Assembly (NCBI GenBank): GCA_017515635.1
Contig: JAFWFO010000011.1
Span: 82,307 to 146,306 of the forward strand
Direction: 5' to 3'
Length of the DNA: 64,000 nucleotides
Source: Selenomonadaceae bacterium
Lineage (GTDB): Bacteria > Bacillota > Negativicutes > Selenomonadales > Selenomonadaceae
Shown: piece after piece, positions 6,299 through 15,254 of the stretch
Layout of the letters: each line of letters begins with the position of its first letter
Numbering within the stretch: position 1 is the stretch's first letter
Notes under the pieces: generated by a model
Seen by the model: only the letters and a program-made list of their open reading frames with translations
Told to the model about the DNA's origin: nothing
The model's database searches: none
Program-made: the position numbers and the translations under genes

Positions 6299-8740
6299 TC
6301 AATCGTTTTTGAGCGTGACGGTTGCAAGCGCGGCAACTTTGTCGTCGTCTTTGGTTTTCATCAAAATGACACCTTGAGTGTTGCGCCCGATTGAGCGGAT
6401 GTCGTTTACGCTTGTCCGAATAACGATGCCTTCGGTCGTTATCAGCATGAGTTCTTGATCGGGTTTGACAACTTTAATGCCGACAACTTCGCCGGTTTTT
6501 TCGGTGACTTTCATGTTGATAAGACCTTTGCCGCCGCGAGATTGCGGGCGATATTCTTCGGTGGGCGTGCGTTTGCCGATACCTTCTTCGCTGACAGTCA
6601 AAACTTCCGCGCCTTTACTCAACTTGTCCATGCCGATAACGCGGTCGCCTTTATTCAAATGAATTCCGCGAACTCCTCGGGCATTGCGTCCCATTGAGCG
6701 AACTTCTTCCTCGGCGAAAGAAATTGTCTTGCCGCGTGCGGTGCCGAGAATAACGTAACGTTCGCCCTCCGTGAATTTAACGCCGATAAGTTCGTCGTCC
6801 TTTTCGAGTTTCAAAGCAACCAATCCGCGTTTCGCCATTGAGCTGAATTCCGACAGCTGGGTTTTTTTGACGAAGCCTTTTTTAGTCGCCATGAAAAGAT
6901 AGCGCGTCGGGTCGAATTCGCGAACTTTAATCAGCGCGGTAATTTTTTCATTCGGCTCAAGTTGCAACAAATTGCTGATGTGAATGCCTTTGGCGGCGCG
7001 TCCCGATTCGGCAATTTGATACGCCTTGAGATGGAAAACTTTGCCGCGATTCGTGAAAAACAAAATCGTATGGTGCGTCGTGGTAATCAAAATTTGTTCG
7101 ACGAAATCTTCTTCCTTCGTGCCCATGCCGGTAACGCCGACACCGCCGCGTTTCTGCTTGCGATAGGTTGACAGGTCGATTCGCTTGACGTAACCGCCGT
7201 GCGTGAGCGTGACAACAATGTCGTCGTCGTCGATTAAATCTTCAGCTTCAAAGGCCGTCAATTCTTCACGAACAATTTCCGTGCGGCGTTCGTCGTTGAA
7301 TTTTTCTTTGACGGCAGTAAGTTCGTCTTTGATAATCTGCAGAATCAAACTTTCGTCGCCGAGAATTTCTTCAAATTTTTTGATGGCGGCAAGTACGTCG
7401 CGATATTCCGTGTCAAGTTTTTCGCGTTCAAGTCCCGTCAATTTCTGCAAACGCAAATCCAAAATCGCCTGAGCCTGCGCGTCGCTGAACTCAAACATTT
7501 TTATCAGCATTGATTTAGCGTCTTGAGCCGAGGAGCTTTGGCGGATGATTTTAATAACCACGTCGAGATTTTTGACGGCGGTCGTCAAACCTTCCAAAAT
7601 GTGTGCGCGAGCCTTCGCCTTCGCCAAATCAAATTTAGTGCGGCGCGTGACGACTTCTTCTTGATGGCGAATGTAGTACGTCAAAATTTCTTTCAGGTTC
7701 AAAATGCGCGGGCTGCCGTCGACGAGTGCAATCATATTCACGCCGAAAGTGTCTTGCAGTTGCGTATGTTTGAAAAGCAGATTCAAAACAATTTGCGGCG
7801 TCACGTCGCGGCGCAAGTCAATGGCAATTCTCATGCCTTCGCGGTCGGATTCGTCGCGCAGGTCGGTCACGCCTTCGATTGTCTTTTCGCGAACGAGGTC
7901 GGCAATTTTTTCGATAAGACGCGCCTTGTTGACTTGATAGGGCAATTCCGTAACGATGATTCGACTTTTGCCGTTCGGAAGGTTTTCAATTTCCGTGCGT
8001 GCCCGCATTTTGATTGAGCCGCGTCCCGTGCGGTAGGCGTCGCGAATTCCTTCCGTGCCGATAATCAAGCCGGCTGTCGGGAAGTCGGGGCCGTGAACAA
8101 TTTCGATAAGTTCATCTGTCGAGGCGTTCGGCTCGTCAATCAGATACAACGTCGCGTCGATGACTTCGCCGATGTTGTGCGGCGGAATATTCGTCGCCAT
8201 TGCAACCGCGATACCGCTTGTGCCGTTTACCAAAAGCTGAGGGAACTTCGCGGGCAAAACTGACGGCTCTTTAAGTGATTCGTCGTAGTTGGGCACGAAG
8301 TCGACGGTATCTTTATCGATGTCCTGCAACATAAGCTCGGAAATTTTCGACATGCGAACTTCCGTATAACGCATTGCCGCCGCAGGGTCGCCGTCAACGG
8401 AACCAAAGTTGCCGTGTCCGTCCGCAAGCTGATAGCGCAACGAAAAATCCTGCGCCATGCGGACAATCGCGTCGTAAACGGAAGTGTCGCCGTGCGGGTG
8501 ATACTTACCCAAAACTTCACCGACGATGCGCGCAGATTTTTTGTACGGCTTGGAACTTGTCATGCCGGCTTCCTGCATTGCGTAAAGAATTCTGCGGTGC
8601 ACGGGCTTTAATCCGTCGCGAACGTCAGGCAGAGCGCGGGCAACGATAACCGACATTGCGTAATCTATGTAAGAATATTTCATCTCGTGTTCGAGATTGA
8701 CGGGCACGATTTTACCGGTGCCAAAATTAAGTTCTTCCAC
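6299..8740 (-). CDS. gyrA: DNA gyrase subunit A
   Basis: GyrA cuts and rejoins DNA in the A2B2 gyrase and introduces negative supercoils. The active-site Tyr is in [11 protein letters not shown] (residue 125). The quinolone-resistance region reads [11 protein letters not shown], with Thr where E. coli has Ser83 and Asp at the 87 position. The C-terminal propeller has a GyrA-box variant QSRGGKG. GTG 8740 is preferred over ATG 8746, because GGAGG ends one base before that ATG but 8 bases before the GTG. Length is 813 aa. gyrB is not nearby. Confidence 0.95.
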   Translation of the reverse strand: MEELNFGTGKIVPVNLEHEMKYSYIDYAMSVIVARALPDVRDGLKPVHRRILYAMQEAGMTSSKPYKKSARIVGEVLGKYHPHGDTSVYDAIVRMAQDFSLRYQLADGHGNFGSVDGDPAAAMRYTEVRMSKISELMLQDIDKDTVDFVPNYDESLKEPSVLPAKFPQLLVNGTSGIAVAMATNIPPHNIGEVIDATLYLIDEPNASTDELIEIVHGPDFPTAGLIIGTEGIRDAYRTGRGSIKMRARTEIENLPNGKSRIIVTELPYQVNKARLIEKIADLVREKTIEGVTDLRDESDREGMRIAIDLRRDVTPQIVLNLLFKHTQLQDTFGVNMIALVDGSPRILNLKEILTYYIRHQEEVVTRRTKFDLAKAKARAHILEGLTTAVKNLDVVIKIIRQSSSAQDAKSMLIKMFEFSDAQAQAILDLRLQKLTGLEREKLDTEYRDVLAAIKKFEEILGDESLILQIIKDELTAVKEKFNDERRTEIVREELTAFEAEDLIDDDDIVVTLTHGGYVKRIDLSTYRKQKRGGVGVTGMGTKEEDFVEQILITTTHHTILFFTNRGKVFHLKAYQIAESGRAAKGIHISNLLQLEPNEKITALIKVREFDPTRYLFMATKKGFVKKTQLSEFSSMAKRGLVALKLEKDDELIGVKFTEGERYVILGTARGKTISFAEEEVRSMGRNARGVRGIHLNKGDRVIGMDKLSKGAEVLTVSEEGIGKRTPTEEYRPQSRGGKGLINMKVTEKTGEVVGIKVVKPDQELMLITTEGIVIRTSVNDIRSIGRNTQGVILMKTKDDDKVAALATVTLKND

Positions 8741-8773
8741 TGTCATACCTCCGAAAAATTTTTTGCGTGAAAA

Positions 8774-8803
8774 AGTATATCACCCGTGCGATTAAAAGTC
8801 CAA
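8774..8803 (-). promoter_or_regulatory. Promoter of gyrA
   Basis: On the minus strand, TTGGAC and TATACT are separated by 18 bp, about 35 bases upstream of the start codon. Confidence 0.5.
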
Positions 8804-8813
8804 CGCGCCGCCG

Positions 8814-9275
8814 TCACAGAAACAGGAAGATTAACGCGCCGAAAAATAACGCCAAACTGAACGCGTGCAATGCATTTTGGACGGCTTGATTGTGCTTGCC
8901 GAAAAGTCCGCCGATTAACGGGCGCAACAAAAAAATCAGCAACGCGGTCGACAGAAAAAACAACGGCTTGTCTTCGGTGAAGAGGCTGTAACCAACCATG
9001 ACGACGGAAAGCACAATGCCGCTTGCTTCGGCGTGAGAAATTTTTTGCTTGTCTTCAGATTCGGCGGGTTTTTCTTCGTCGACGGTTTCAACGGGCGGGT
9101 GTTTGCTGTGGAAAGTTTTTCTGCGCGGTTCTTCGTGAACTGTCTCCGCGTCGTAAACGGGCGTGTCGTCTTGAGCAGTCGTTTCATCGCGAACGGGCGG
9201 CGAATCTGCATAAAGTTCATCTTCAGTCAAATCGGCAATGAATTTTTTGTGCGGCGTATTTTTGTCGGAACTCAT
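8814..9275 (-). CDS. Conserved-looking small membrane protein, unknown function (153 aa)
   Basis: ATG 9275 is preceded by AGGAGG at good spacing; the longer frame upstream is not supported. The first 90 residues are charged and Pro/Glu-rich, probably disordered and cytoplasmic. The C-terminal 65 residues hold three hydrophobic segments (ASGIVLSVVMVGYSLF, PLFFLSTALLIFLLRPLIGGLF, ALHAFSLALFFGALIFLFL). It ends 74 bases before gyrA in the same direction. No family is recognised; an envelope role is possible. Confidence 0.6.
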   Translation of the reverse strand: MSSDKNTPHKKFIADLTEDELYADSPPVRDETTAQDDTPVYDAETVHEEPRRKTFHSKHPPVETVDEEKPAESEDKQKISHAEASGIVLSVVMVGYSLFTEDKPLFFLSTALLIFLLRPLIGGLFGKHNQAVQNALHAFSLALFFGALIFLFL

Positions 9276-9335
9276 CCCAAAACCTCCTTGCGCGAAGAAT
9301 TTTACACGAAAACATTTCGCTTGAAAAGGCGCGTC

Positions 9336-9364
9336 TTGCCAAAGAAAATAAAGCGTGATACAAT
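9336..9364 (+). promoter_or_regulatory. Promoter of ispE
   Basis: TTGCCA 9336-9341 and TACAAT 9359-9364 lie 17 bp apart, about 30 bases before the ispE ATG. Confidence 0.5.
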
Positions 9365-9395
9365 TTTGCCGAAAATTTAAAGGCGTGGTGAAGCA

Positions 9396-10259
9396 ATGCT
9401 TAAAGAACTTGCACGAGCAAAAATCAACTTGACGCTGGACATTTCGGGCGTGCGAGCGGACGGCTATCACGAAGTCTCGATGATTATGCAGTCGATTGAA
9501 CTTGCCGACGAATTGATCCTTAAAAAAATTCCGCACGGGATTTCTTTGTCAATGGACGCAAGCCGAATTGACGGCGGCGAAAAAATTCCTGCGGACGAAC
9601 GAAATTTGGCGTGGCGAGCGGCGGCGGCTTTTTGCGAATTCTGCGGGAAAAATTTCGGCGTGGCTATTGAACTGCTGAAAAAAATTCCGATGGCGGCGGG
9701 ACTTGCCGGCGGCTCCACGGACGCGGCGGCTGTCATTCGCGGCATGAATCGCCTTTACGAAACAAATTTTTCCGAATCGCAACTTTGCGAGATCGGTGCA
9801 CGCGTCGGCTCTGACGTTCCTTTTTGTATTGTCGGCGGCACGTGTCTTGCCGAAGGTCGCGGAGAAATTTTGACGCGCTTGGCTCCCATGAAAAATTTCA
9901 GCGTCGTTTTGGCAAAACCTCAGGGTGAAATTTCAACGGCGTGGTCGTACAAAACTTACGACGCCGAACCTGCCGAAAGTCACCCGCCGAATGAAATGAT
10001 TATCGAACTTCTCAAACACGGCGAATATTCTGCGGCGTTCAAATGTTTTGCCAACGTTTTGGAAAGCGTTGCGCTCAAGAAAATTCCCGTCATTGCCGAA
10101 TACAAAAATAAAATGCTGGCCGCCGGTGCTCGCGTCGCGTTGATGAGCGGCTCGGGTGCGACGGTTTTTGCTTTGGCGGACGAAGCCAACGTCGATAAAA
10201 TTTCGGCAAGTATCGACGACTCCGCCGCGCAAATTTTTATCACGAAACTTTTTGGGTAA
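9396..10259 (+). CDS. ispE: 4-diphosphocytidyl-2-C-methyl-D-erythritol kinase
   Basis: IspE phosphorylates CDP-methylerythritol in the MEP isoprenoid pathway. The N-terminus (ELARAKINLTLDISGVRADGYHEV) and the GHMP ATP loop PMAAGLAGGSTDAAAV are diagnostic. The C-terminal glycine motif (LMSGSGATVFAL) is present. At 287 aa it has the normal length. It starts an apparent operon continuing through the GntR regulator, hicAB and glmU with gaps under 20 bases. Confidence 0.95.
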   Translation: MLKELARAKINLTLDISGVRADGYHEVSMIMQSIELADELILKKIPHGISLSMDASRIDGGEKIPADERNLAWRAAAAFCEFCGKNFGVAIELLKKIPMAAGLAGGSTDAAAVIRGMNRLYETNFSESQLCEIGARVGSDVPFCIVGGTCLAEGRGEILTRLAPMKNFSVVLAKPQGEISTAWSYKTYDAEPAESHPPNEMIIELLKHGEYSAAFKCFANVLESVALKKIPVIAEYKNKMLAAGARVALMSGSGATVFALADEANVDKISASIDDSAAQIFITKLFG

Positions 10260-10272
10260 GGATGAATTTACA

Positions 10273-10950
10273 ATGGGCAGACTCGAACCCATAAAAATCG
10301 ACAATTATCAGCCGTTGCGCGAAACTGTTTGTGAAGCTCTGCGCGCCGCGATTCGTAACGGAATTTTGGAACCCGGCGAACGTTTAATGGAAGTTCAGCT
10401 GGCGGAAGAACTCGGCATAAGCCGCACGCCCGTTCGCGAAGCAATTCGCAAGCTCGAACAGGAAGGCTACGTTATCATGATGCCGCGACGCGGGACTTAC
10501 GTTTCAAGCGTGTCGGTCAACGACATCAAAGAAATTTTTGAAATTCGCTCGGCACTCGAATCACTCTCGACGGGTTTGGCAGCTATGCGCATTGAGCCGG
10601 ACGAACTGGAAAAATTACGCGCCCTGCTCACCGAAATTGAAGGTCACATTAAGCGCAGGGACATCGACAAAATCGTTGAGACGGATATTGAATTTCACGG
10701 ACTGTTGTATCAAGTCAGCCGCAATGAACGGCTCGTTACGATAATCAGCAACTTGAAAGAACAACTCGCCCGTTTCCGCACTCTGTCAATGTCTTATCCC
10801 GGTCGCCTGCAAGAAACGCTTGAGGAACATCGCGCAATGGTCGAAGCCATCGCCGCAGGAAACGTTGATGCGGCACGCGACGCCGCCGAACGTCACATGG
10901 AACAGGCGGAGGAGACTTTGCTCAAAGCCATGAGACGCAAGGGACAATGA
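10273..10950 (+). CDS. GntR-family regulator with FCD domain
   Basis: This is a FadR-subfamily transcription factor. The winged helix-turn-helix covers residues 15-75 (ETVCEALRAAIRNGILEPGERL, ELGISRTPVREAIRKLEQEGYV). The all-helical FCD ligand domain follows, with conserved metal or ligand residues around ETDIEFHGLLY and EEHRAMVEAI and RHM near the end. ATG 10273 is used because AAGGATG precedes it; the open frame reaches back into ispE. The ligand is unknown. Position between ispE and glmU suggests a metabolic role. Confidence 0.9.
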   Translation: MGRLEPIKIDNYQPLRETVCEALRAAIRNGILEPGERLMEVQLAEELGISRTPVREAIRKLEQEGYVIMMPRRGTYVSSVSVNDIKEIFEIRSALESLSTGLAAMRIEPDELEKLRALLTEIEGHIKRRDIDKIVETDIEFHGLLYQVSRNERLVTIISNLKEQLARFRTLSMSYPGRLQETLEEHRAMVEAIAAGNVDAARDAAERHMEQAEETLLKAMRRKGQ

Positions 10951-11132
10951 AATATTCCGAACTGTTAAAAATTCTCCTTAAACACGGTTGTAAACTTCAT
11001 CATCACGGCAACCGACATGACATTTGGATAAATCGCGACGGAAAACAATTTCCCGGTCCGCGTCACGGCGCAAAAGAAATTTCAACTCCGACGCTCAACA
11101 GCATCCTTAAACAAGCGGGCATAAAACAGTAA
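10947..11132 (+). CDS. hicA: HicA-family mRNA interferase toxin
   Basis: The 61-aa protein has the double-stranded-RNA-binding-like HicA fold pattern: SELLKILLKHGCKLHHHGNRHD...W, with the catalytic His in the GNRHDIW region, and the ending TPTLNSILKQAGI. It should cleave mRNA when free of HicB. It overlaps the GntR stop by 4 bases and is followed after 14 bases by hicB, which is the usual toxin-first order. Confidence 0.88.
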   Translation: MKYSELLKILLKHGCKLHHHGNRHDIWINRDGKQFPGPRHGAKEISTPTLNSILKQAGIKQ

Positions 11133-11146
11133 GGAAGTGAAGCACG

Positions 11147-11497
11147 ATGAGATATGTCTATCCCGCAGTTTTCACGTGGCACGAGTCGGAAAAAATTTAT
11201 ACCGTAAATTTCCCCGACGCAGATAATTGGTTTACCGACGGAGCCACTTTGGGCGAGGCAATTATTTACGCGACTGACGTTTTAAATTTAATGTTGCTGA
11301 GCGCGGAAGAACGCGGCGATTCCATTCCCGAAGCAAGCAAACTCGAAAACATTGCGCTTGCCGATAAAAAAAGTTTTGCTCAATACATCTGCGCGGACAC
11401 GGAACTTTATAAGGAAATGTTACAGCTGAAAAAAATTTTGGACATGAAGAAACGCAACAAAGCCAAAAGATTACAGACCGGCTTAAAGATCGCTTAG
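11147..11497 (+). CDS. hicB: HicB-family antitoxin
   Basis: The N-terminus has the degenerate RNase H-like HicB pattern: YPAVFTWHESEKIYTVNFPDA...FTDGATLGEAIIYATDVLNLML. The C-terminus is basic (KKRNKAKRLQ) and lacks a clear ribbon-helix-helix motif. It should neutralise HicA. The gene stands 10 bases before glmU, so the toxin-antitoxin pair is embedded in a housekeeping transcript. Confidence 0.88.
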   Translation: MRYVYPAVFTWHESEKIYTVNFPDADNWFTDGATLGEAIIYATDVLNLMLLSAEERGDSIPEASKLENIALADKKSFAQYICADTELYKEMLQLKKILDMKKRNKAKRLQTGLKIA

Positions 11498-11507
11498 GAG
11501 GCTCCTT

Positions 11508-12863
11508 ATGTTTGAAACTCTGATACTGGCGGCGGGCAAAGGTACACGCATGAAAAGCAAATTGCCCAAAGTCTTGCACAAAATCGGCGGCAAGCCCATG
11601 CTCCGTCACGTGATTGACGCGGCAAAACGTACCGGCTCAACGCGTGAAGTCGTCGTTATCGGCGCGGGCGCGGATTTAATCAAACAGGAAATTTCCGACG
11701 TGGAATTCGTCATGCAAAATCAACAGCTCGGCACGGGGCACGCCGTACTTTGCGCCAAAGAAAATTTCGCAAACTCGACGGGCACACTTTTGATTTTGTG
11801 CGGAGACACGCCGCTTTTGACCGGCGAATCACTGAAAAAATTCGTCGCCGCTCATGAAAAATCAAACTGCGCGGTGACGGTTTTGACTGCCGAAATGCCC
11901 GACGCCACAGGTTACGGGCGAGTGATTCACGAGGACGACGGCACCTTTAAAAAAATCGTCGAAGATAAAGACGCCAACGCCATCGAAAAACAAATTCGCG
12001 AAGTCAATGCGGGCGTTTACTGCGCGGACGTGCGGAAACTTTTCGGCGCGCTTGAAAAAGTCGGCAATGATAACGCTCAAGGCGAATATTATTTGCCCGA
12101 CGTGTTGACGATTCTTAAATCCGAAGGCGAAAAAATAGCCATCTACACCGCCGATTTTTGCGACGAAACTTTGGGCATAAACACGCGCATTCAACTTGCC
12201 GCCGCCGATCAAATTATCCGCCGCCATAAACTTCAAGAACTCATGAATTCCGGCGTGACAATCGTCGACCCCGGCACAACTTTTGTCGACTGCGACGTTG
12301 AAATCGGACAGGACACAATTATTAAGCCGAACACTTACCTTGAAGGCAACACGACAATCGGCGAAGACTGCGAAATCGGCCCCAACATTCGCTTCACAAA
12401 CATGAAAGTCGGCAACAACGTCAAAGCCCAATTCGGCTACTGTCACGACGCGGAAATTTCCGACAACGTCACGATTGGTCCGTATGTGCACATTCGCCCA
12501 GGTTCCAAAATCGGGCAGAACGTCAAAATCGGAAACTTCGTCGAGGTTAAAAATTCCACAATCGGCGAAGATACAAAGTTGCCGCACCTGCAATATATCG
12601 GCGATACGGACATGGGCAAAAGTGTCAATGTCGGTTGCGGAACTGTCACTTGCAATTACGACGGCAAAAAGAAATATCGCACGAAGGTCGGCGACAACGT
12701 CTTTATCGGCTGCAACACGAATTTAGTTGCGCCCGTTAATGTCGGCGACGGAGCATATATCGGCGCGGGTTCCACGATAACCAAAGACGTGCCGAAAAAT
12801 AGTCTGGCAATCGCTCGCGCCCGCCAAACGAATATCGCGGACTGGAACGACAAACGGAAATAA
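11508..12863 (+). CDS. glmU: Bifunctional UDP-N-acetylglucosamine pyrophosphorylase / glucosamine-1-phosphate N-acetyltransferase
   Basis: GlmU makes UDP-GlcNAc for peptidoglycan and lipopolysaccharide. The N-terminal uridylyltransferase has LAAGKGTRMKSKLPKVLHKI; the C-terminal half is a left-handed beta helix of hexapeptide repeats (VKIGNFVEVKNSTIGE, VGDGAYIGAGSTITKDVP). ATG 11508 follows GGAGG. Length (451 aa) is normal. Confidence 0.96.
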   Translation: MFETLILAAGKGTRMKSKLPKVLHKIGGKPMLRHVIDAAKRTGSTREVVVIGAGADLIKQEISDVEFVMQNQQLGTGHAVLCAKENFANSTGTLLILCGDTPLLTGESLKKFVAAHEKSNCAVTVLTAEMPDATGYGRVIHEDDGTFKKIVEDKDANAIEKQIREVNAGVYCADVRKLFGALEKVGNDNAQGEYYLPDVLTILKSEGEKIAIYTADFCDETLGINTRIQLAAADQIIRRHKLQELMNSGVTIVDPGTTFVDCDVEIGQDTIIKPNTYLEGNTTIGEDCEIGPNIRFTNMKVGNNVKAQFGYCHDAEISDNVTIGPYVHIRPGSKIGQNVKIGNFVEVKNSTIGEDTKLPHLQYIGDTDMGKSVNVGCGTVTCNYDGKKKYRTKVGDNVFIGCNTNLVAPVNVGDGAYIGAGSTITKDVPKNSLAIARARQTNIADWNDKRK

Positions 12864-12893
12864 GTTGCTAACCTAAAAATCGGAGGGAACTTT

Positions 12894-14195
12894 ATGAATG
12901 TTGTAATTTGGGTGCAATATGACACCGTGCAAACGAAAAAAAAATCGCACGGTCGAAGTCTGTTGAAACCCGCGCTTGATGTTTTGAATAACTTGGAGAC
13001 GGTGAAAATTATCGGCGTCGTCGAATCCGTTCCCATGCCGATTAACAAGCTCCAAACGATTGAAAAAAACGAAATCGCCGCGCTTGACTACGATTTAATT
13101 TTGGTGACGGGGCACGACGTTAATCTCGCGCCGATTCTCGACGAGGCAAAGGAACTCGGTCTTGATTGCAGTAAATTTGTTCTCGACAGCACGGTTTGCA
13201 AGCCCGGTTTTTCGCTCGACAGTCTCAAAGAAAATTGCACGCCCGCGACGCCAAAAATTTTCGCGACTCCTGCAACTTCCAAAACTTCCGCGCCGGCAAT
13301 GAACGTCGTTATTTGGGTGGAGTACGATAATGTTCGCACGCAAAAGAAAAATCACGGGCAAAGTCTGTTGAAACCTGCGATGGATGTTTTGAACAAACTT
13401 GAAACCGTGAAAATTATCGGCGTCGTCGAATCAATTCCCACGCCGATTAACAAACTCGACACGATTAAAAAAAGCGACATTGCCGCGCTCAACTACGATT
13501 TGATTTTGGTGACGGGGCACGATGTCGACCTTGCGCCGATTCTCGCGGAGGCAAAGGAACTCGGTCTTGATCTCGACAAAATTGTTCTCGACCGCACGGT
13601 TTTGATACCGGGATTCACGCCCGCCCGCTACAAGGAATTGCGCAATTCAAATCTGTCGATTCTGTCAATGGGCTGGTGGACCGGTCTCGCCTATCACCGT
13701 CTCGGTTTGCCCAAACTTTCGCCGACCGTCGGCATGTACACAAGCGAAGAAAGTTTTATGAATTTCCTGCCCGAAGCGCGCTGGCATTTGAAAAAAGATT
13801 TGCACTTCGCGCACACGGAATACAACGCCGATTTGGGAATTAATTTCCCCGTGTTCTGGCTGGACGGCACGCAATGGTTTATGAACAGTTTCACCAACGA
13901 CGCGGACGCGTTGGAGACGTGGAACACGCTTAAAGACAAAGTCAACTGGTCAAATGTCCTCGTCACAATGCACACGTCAAGCCCCGTCGTTTTGGAACGT
14001 TTCAACTGCCTGCCCTACGCGAAGAAAGTTTGCTTCGTGCCGTTTGAAACGGAACTTGAATCGGGCTTTTATCTCAGCCCCGAACTTTGCGGCGGAAATT
14101 TGTTGCAGGCGGCTGAAGGCGTCGTTACCGGCACGGTTGCCGCTTACGACGTTTGGGATTTGTTGCTTTACGGCAAGAAAACCGCGCTTAACTAA
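12894..14195 (+). CDS. DUF1919-type exopolysaccharide-related protein with duplicated N-terminal domain
   Basis: The C-terminal 190 residues fit DUF1919, a family linked to capsular or exopolysaccharide synthesis (LSILSMGWWTGLAYHRLGLP, SPTVGMYTSEESFMNFL, ALETWNTLKDKVNWSNVLVTM). The first part is a tandem duplication: residues 1 to about 103 and 137 to about 240 are very similar, both starting MNVVIWV and sharing VKIIGVVES, ALxYDLILVTGHDV and EAKELGLD. A Thr/Ala/Pro linker of about 30 residues joins them. The second copy keeps an internal Met, as if the gene's 5' end had been duplicated. The gene lies between glmU and prs, a pair often adjacent, which suggests insertion. Catalytic role unknown. 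Confidence 0.72.
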   Translation: MNVVIWVQYDTVQTKKKSHGRSLLKPALDVLNNLETVKIIGVVESVPMPINKLQTIEKNEIAALDYDLILVTGHDVNLAPILDEAKELGLDCSKFVLDSTVCKPGFSLDSLKENCTPATPKIFATPATSKTSAPAMNVVIWVEYDNVRTQKKNHGQSLLKPAMDVLNKLETVKIIGVVESIPTPINKLDTIKKSDIAALNYDLILVTGHDVDLAPILAEAKELGLDLDKIVLDRTVLIPGFTPARYKELRNSNLSILSMGWWTGLAYHRLGLPKLSPTVGMYTSEESFMNFLPEARWHLKKDLHFAHTEYNADLGINFPVFWLDGTQWFMNSFTNDADALETWNTLKDKVNWSNVLVTMHTSSPVVLERFNCLPYAKKVCFVPFETELESGFYLSPELCGGNLLQAAEGVVTGTVAAYDVWDLLLYGKKTALN

Positions 14196-14227
14196 GGCGT
14201 GAAAAATTTTTTGGGGAGCTGTTTAAA

Positions 14228-15190
14228 GTGAGAAATAACGGCATCGACAAAAAAGGCGGACTCTGTTTAATGACGGGAAACGCCAATCCCGAACTGGCAA
14301 AAAAAATCGCCGAACATATCGGCGTAGAAATTTTTGACACGTTCGTCGGTCGCTTCAACAACGGTGAGACGCAAGTCATGATAAGCGACAGCATTCGCGG
14401 CAAAGATATTTTTATCGTTCAGCCGACTTCGCAACCCGTCAACGATAACTTGATGGATTTGCTGGTTATGGCGGACGCCTGCAAACGCGCTTCGGCACAC
14501 TCGATAACGGCGGTCGTTCCGTATTACGCCTACGCCCGTCAAGATCGCAAAACTCGCGGACGCGAACCAATCAGCGCAAAACTCGTCGCCAATTTGATGG
14601 TTGCGGCGGGTATGACACGTGTTTTAACCGTCGACTTGCACGCGGGACAAATTCAAGGTTTCTTTGACATTCCCGTTGATCACCTCAAGGCGGCTCCCGT
14701 GCTTGCCGATTATTTCAAAGAACAAAATTTCAACGACGAACTTGTTGTTGTTTCGCCTGACCTCGGCGGCGTCACTCGTGCCCGTGAATTGGCGGATTAT
14801 CTCAAAGCTCCAATCGCCATTATCGAAAAACGTCGTCCGCGTCCCGGTGAAGCCGAAGTCATGAGCATTATCGGCGACGTGAACGGCAAAGTTGCGCTTA
14901 TGATTGACGATATTGTCGACACGGCGGGCAGTCTGTGCGAAGGCGCAAAAGCTTTGAAAAGACTCGGCGCGAAAAAAGTTATCGCCGCGTGCACTCATGC
15001 AGTCTTGAGTAAAAACGCCGTCGAAAAAGTCAACAACTCCGAAATTGAACAACTCGTCGTCACCGATACAATTCCTTTGCCGCCCGAAAAACAATCCGAA
15101 AAAATCACCGTGCTTTCAATGGCTGGCGCAATCGGCGACGTAATTTTAAACATCATGTCTCATCGTTCGGTAAGCTTGCTCTTCAAGTAA
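14228..15190 (+). CDS. prs: Ribose-phosphate pyrophosphokinase
   Basis: Prs makes PRPP from ribose 5-phosphate and ATP for nucleotide, His and Trp synthesis. The PRPP/ribose-phosphate loop is ALMIDDIVDTAGSL, the flexible catalytic segment contains YARQDRKTRGREPISAKL, and the Mg site is DLHAGQIQGFFDIP. GTG 14228 has GGGGAG about 10 bases upstream. Length is 320 aa. Confidence 0.95.
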   Translation: MRNNGIDKKGGLCLMTGNANPELAKKIAEHIGVEIFDTFVGRFNNGETQVMISDSIRGKDIFIVQPTSQPVNDNLMDLLVMADACKRASAHSITAVVPYYAYARQDRKTRGREPISAKLVANLMVAAGMTRVLTVDLHAGQIQGFFDIPVDHLKAAPVLADYFKEQNFNDELVVVSPDLGGVTRARELADYLKAPIAIIEKRRPRPGEAEVMSIIGDVNGKVALMIDDIVDTAGSLCEGAKALKRLGAKKVIAACTHAVLSKNAVEKVNNSEIEQLVVTDTIPLPPEKQSEKITVLSMAGAIGDVILNIMSHRSVSLLFK

Positions 15191-15254
15191 CAACGAATAA
15201 AATTTTCGCGGGCGGGCTACGTGCTCGCTCGATTTTTGTTGGGAGGAATTCATT

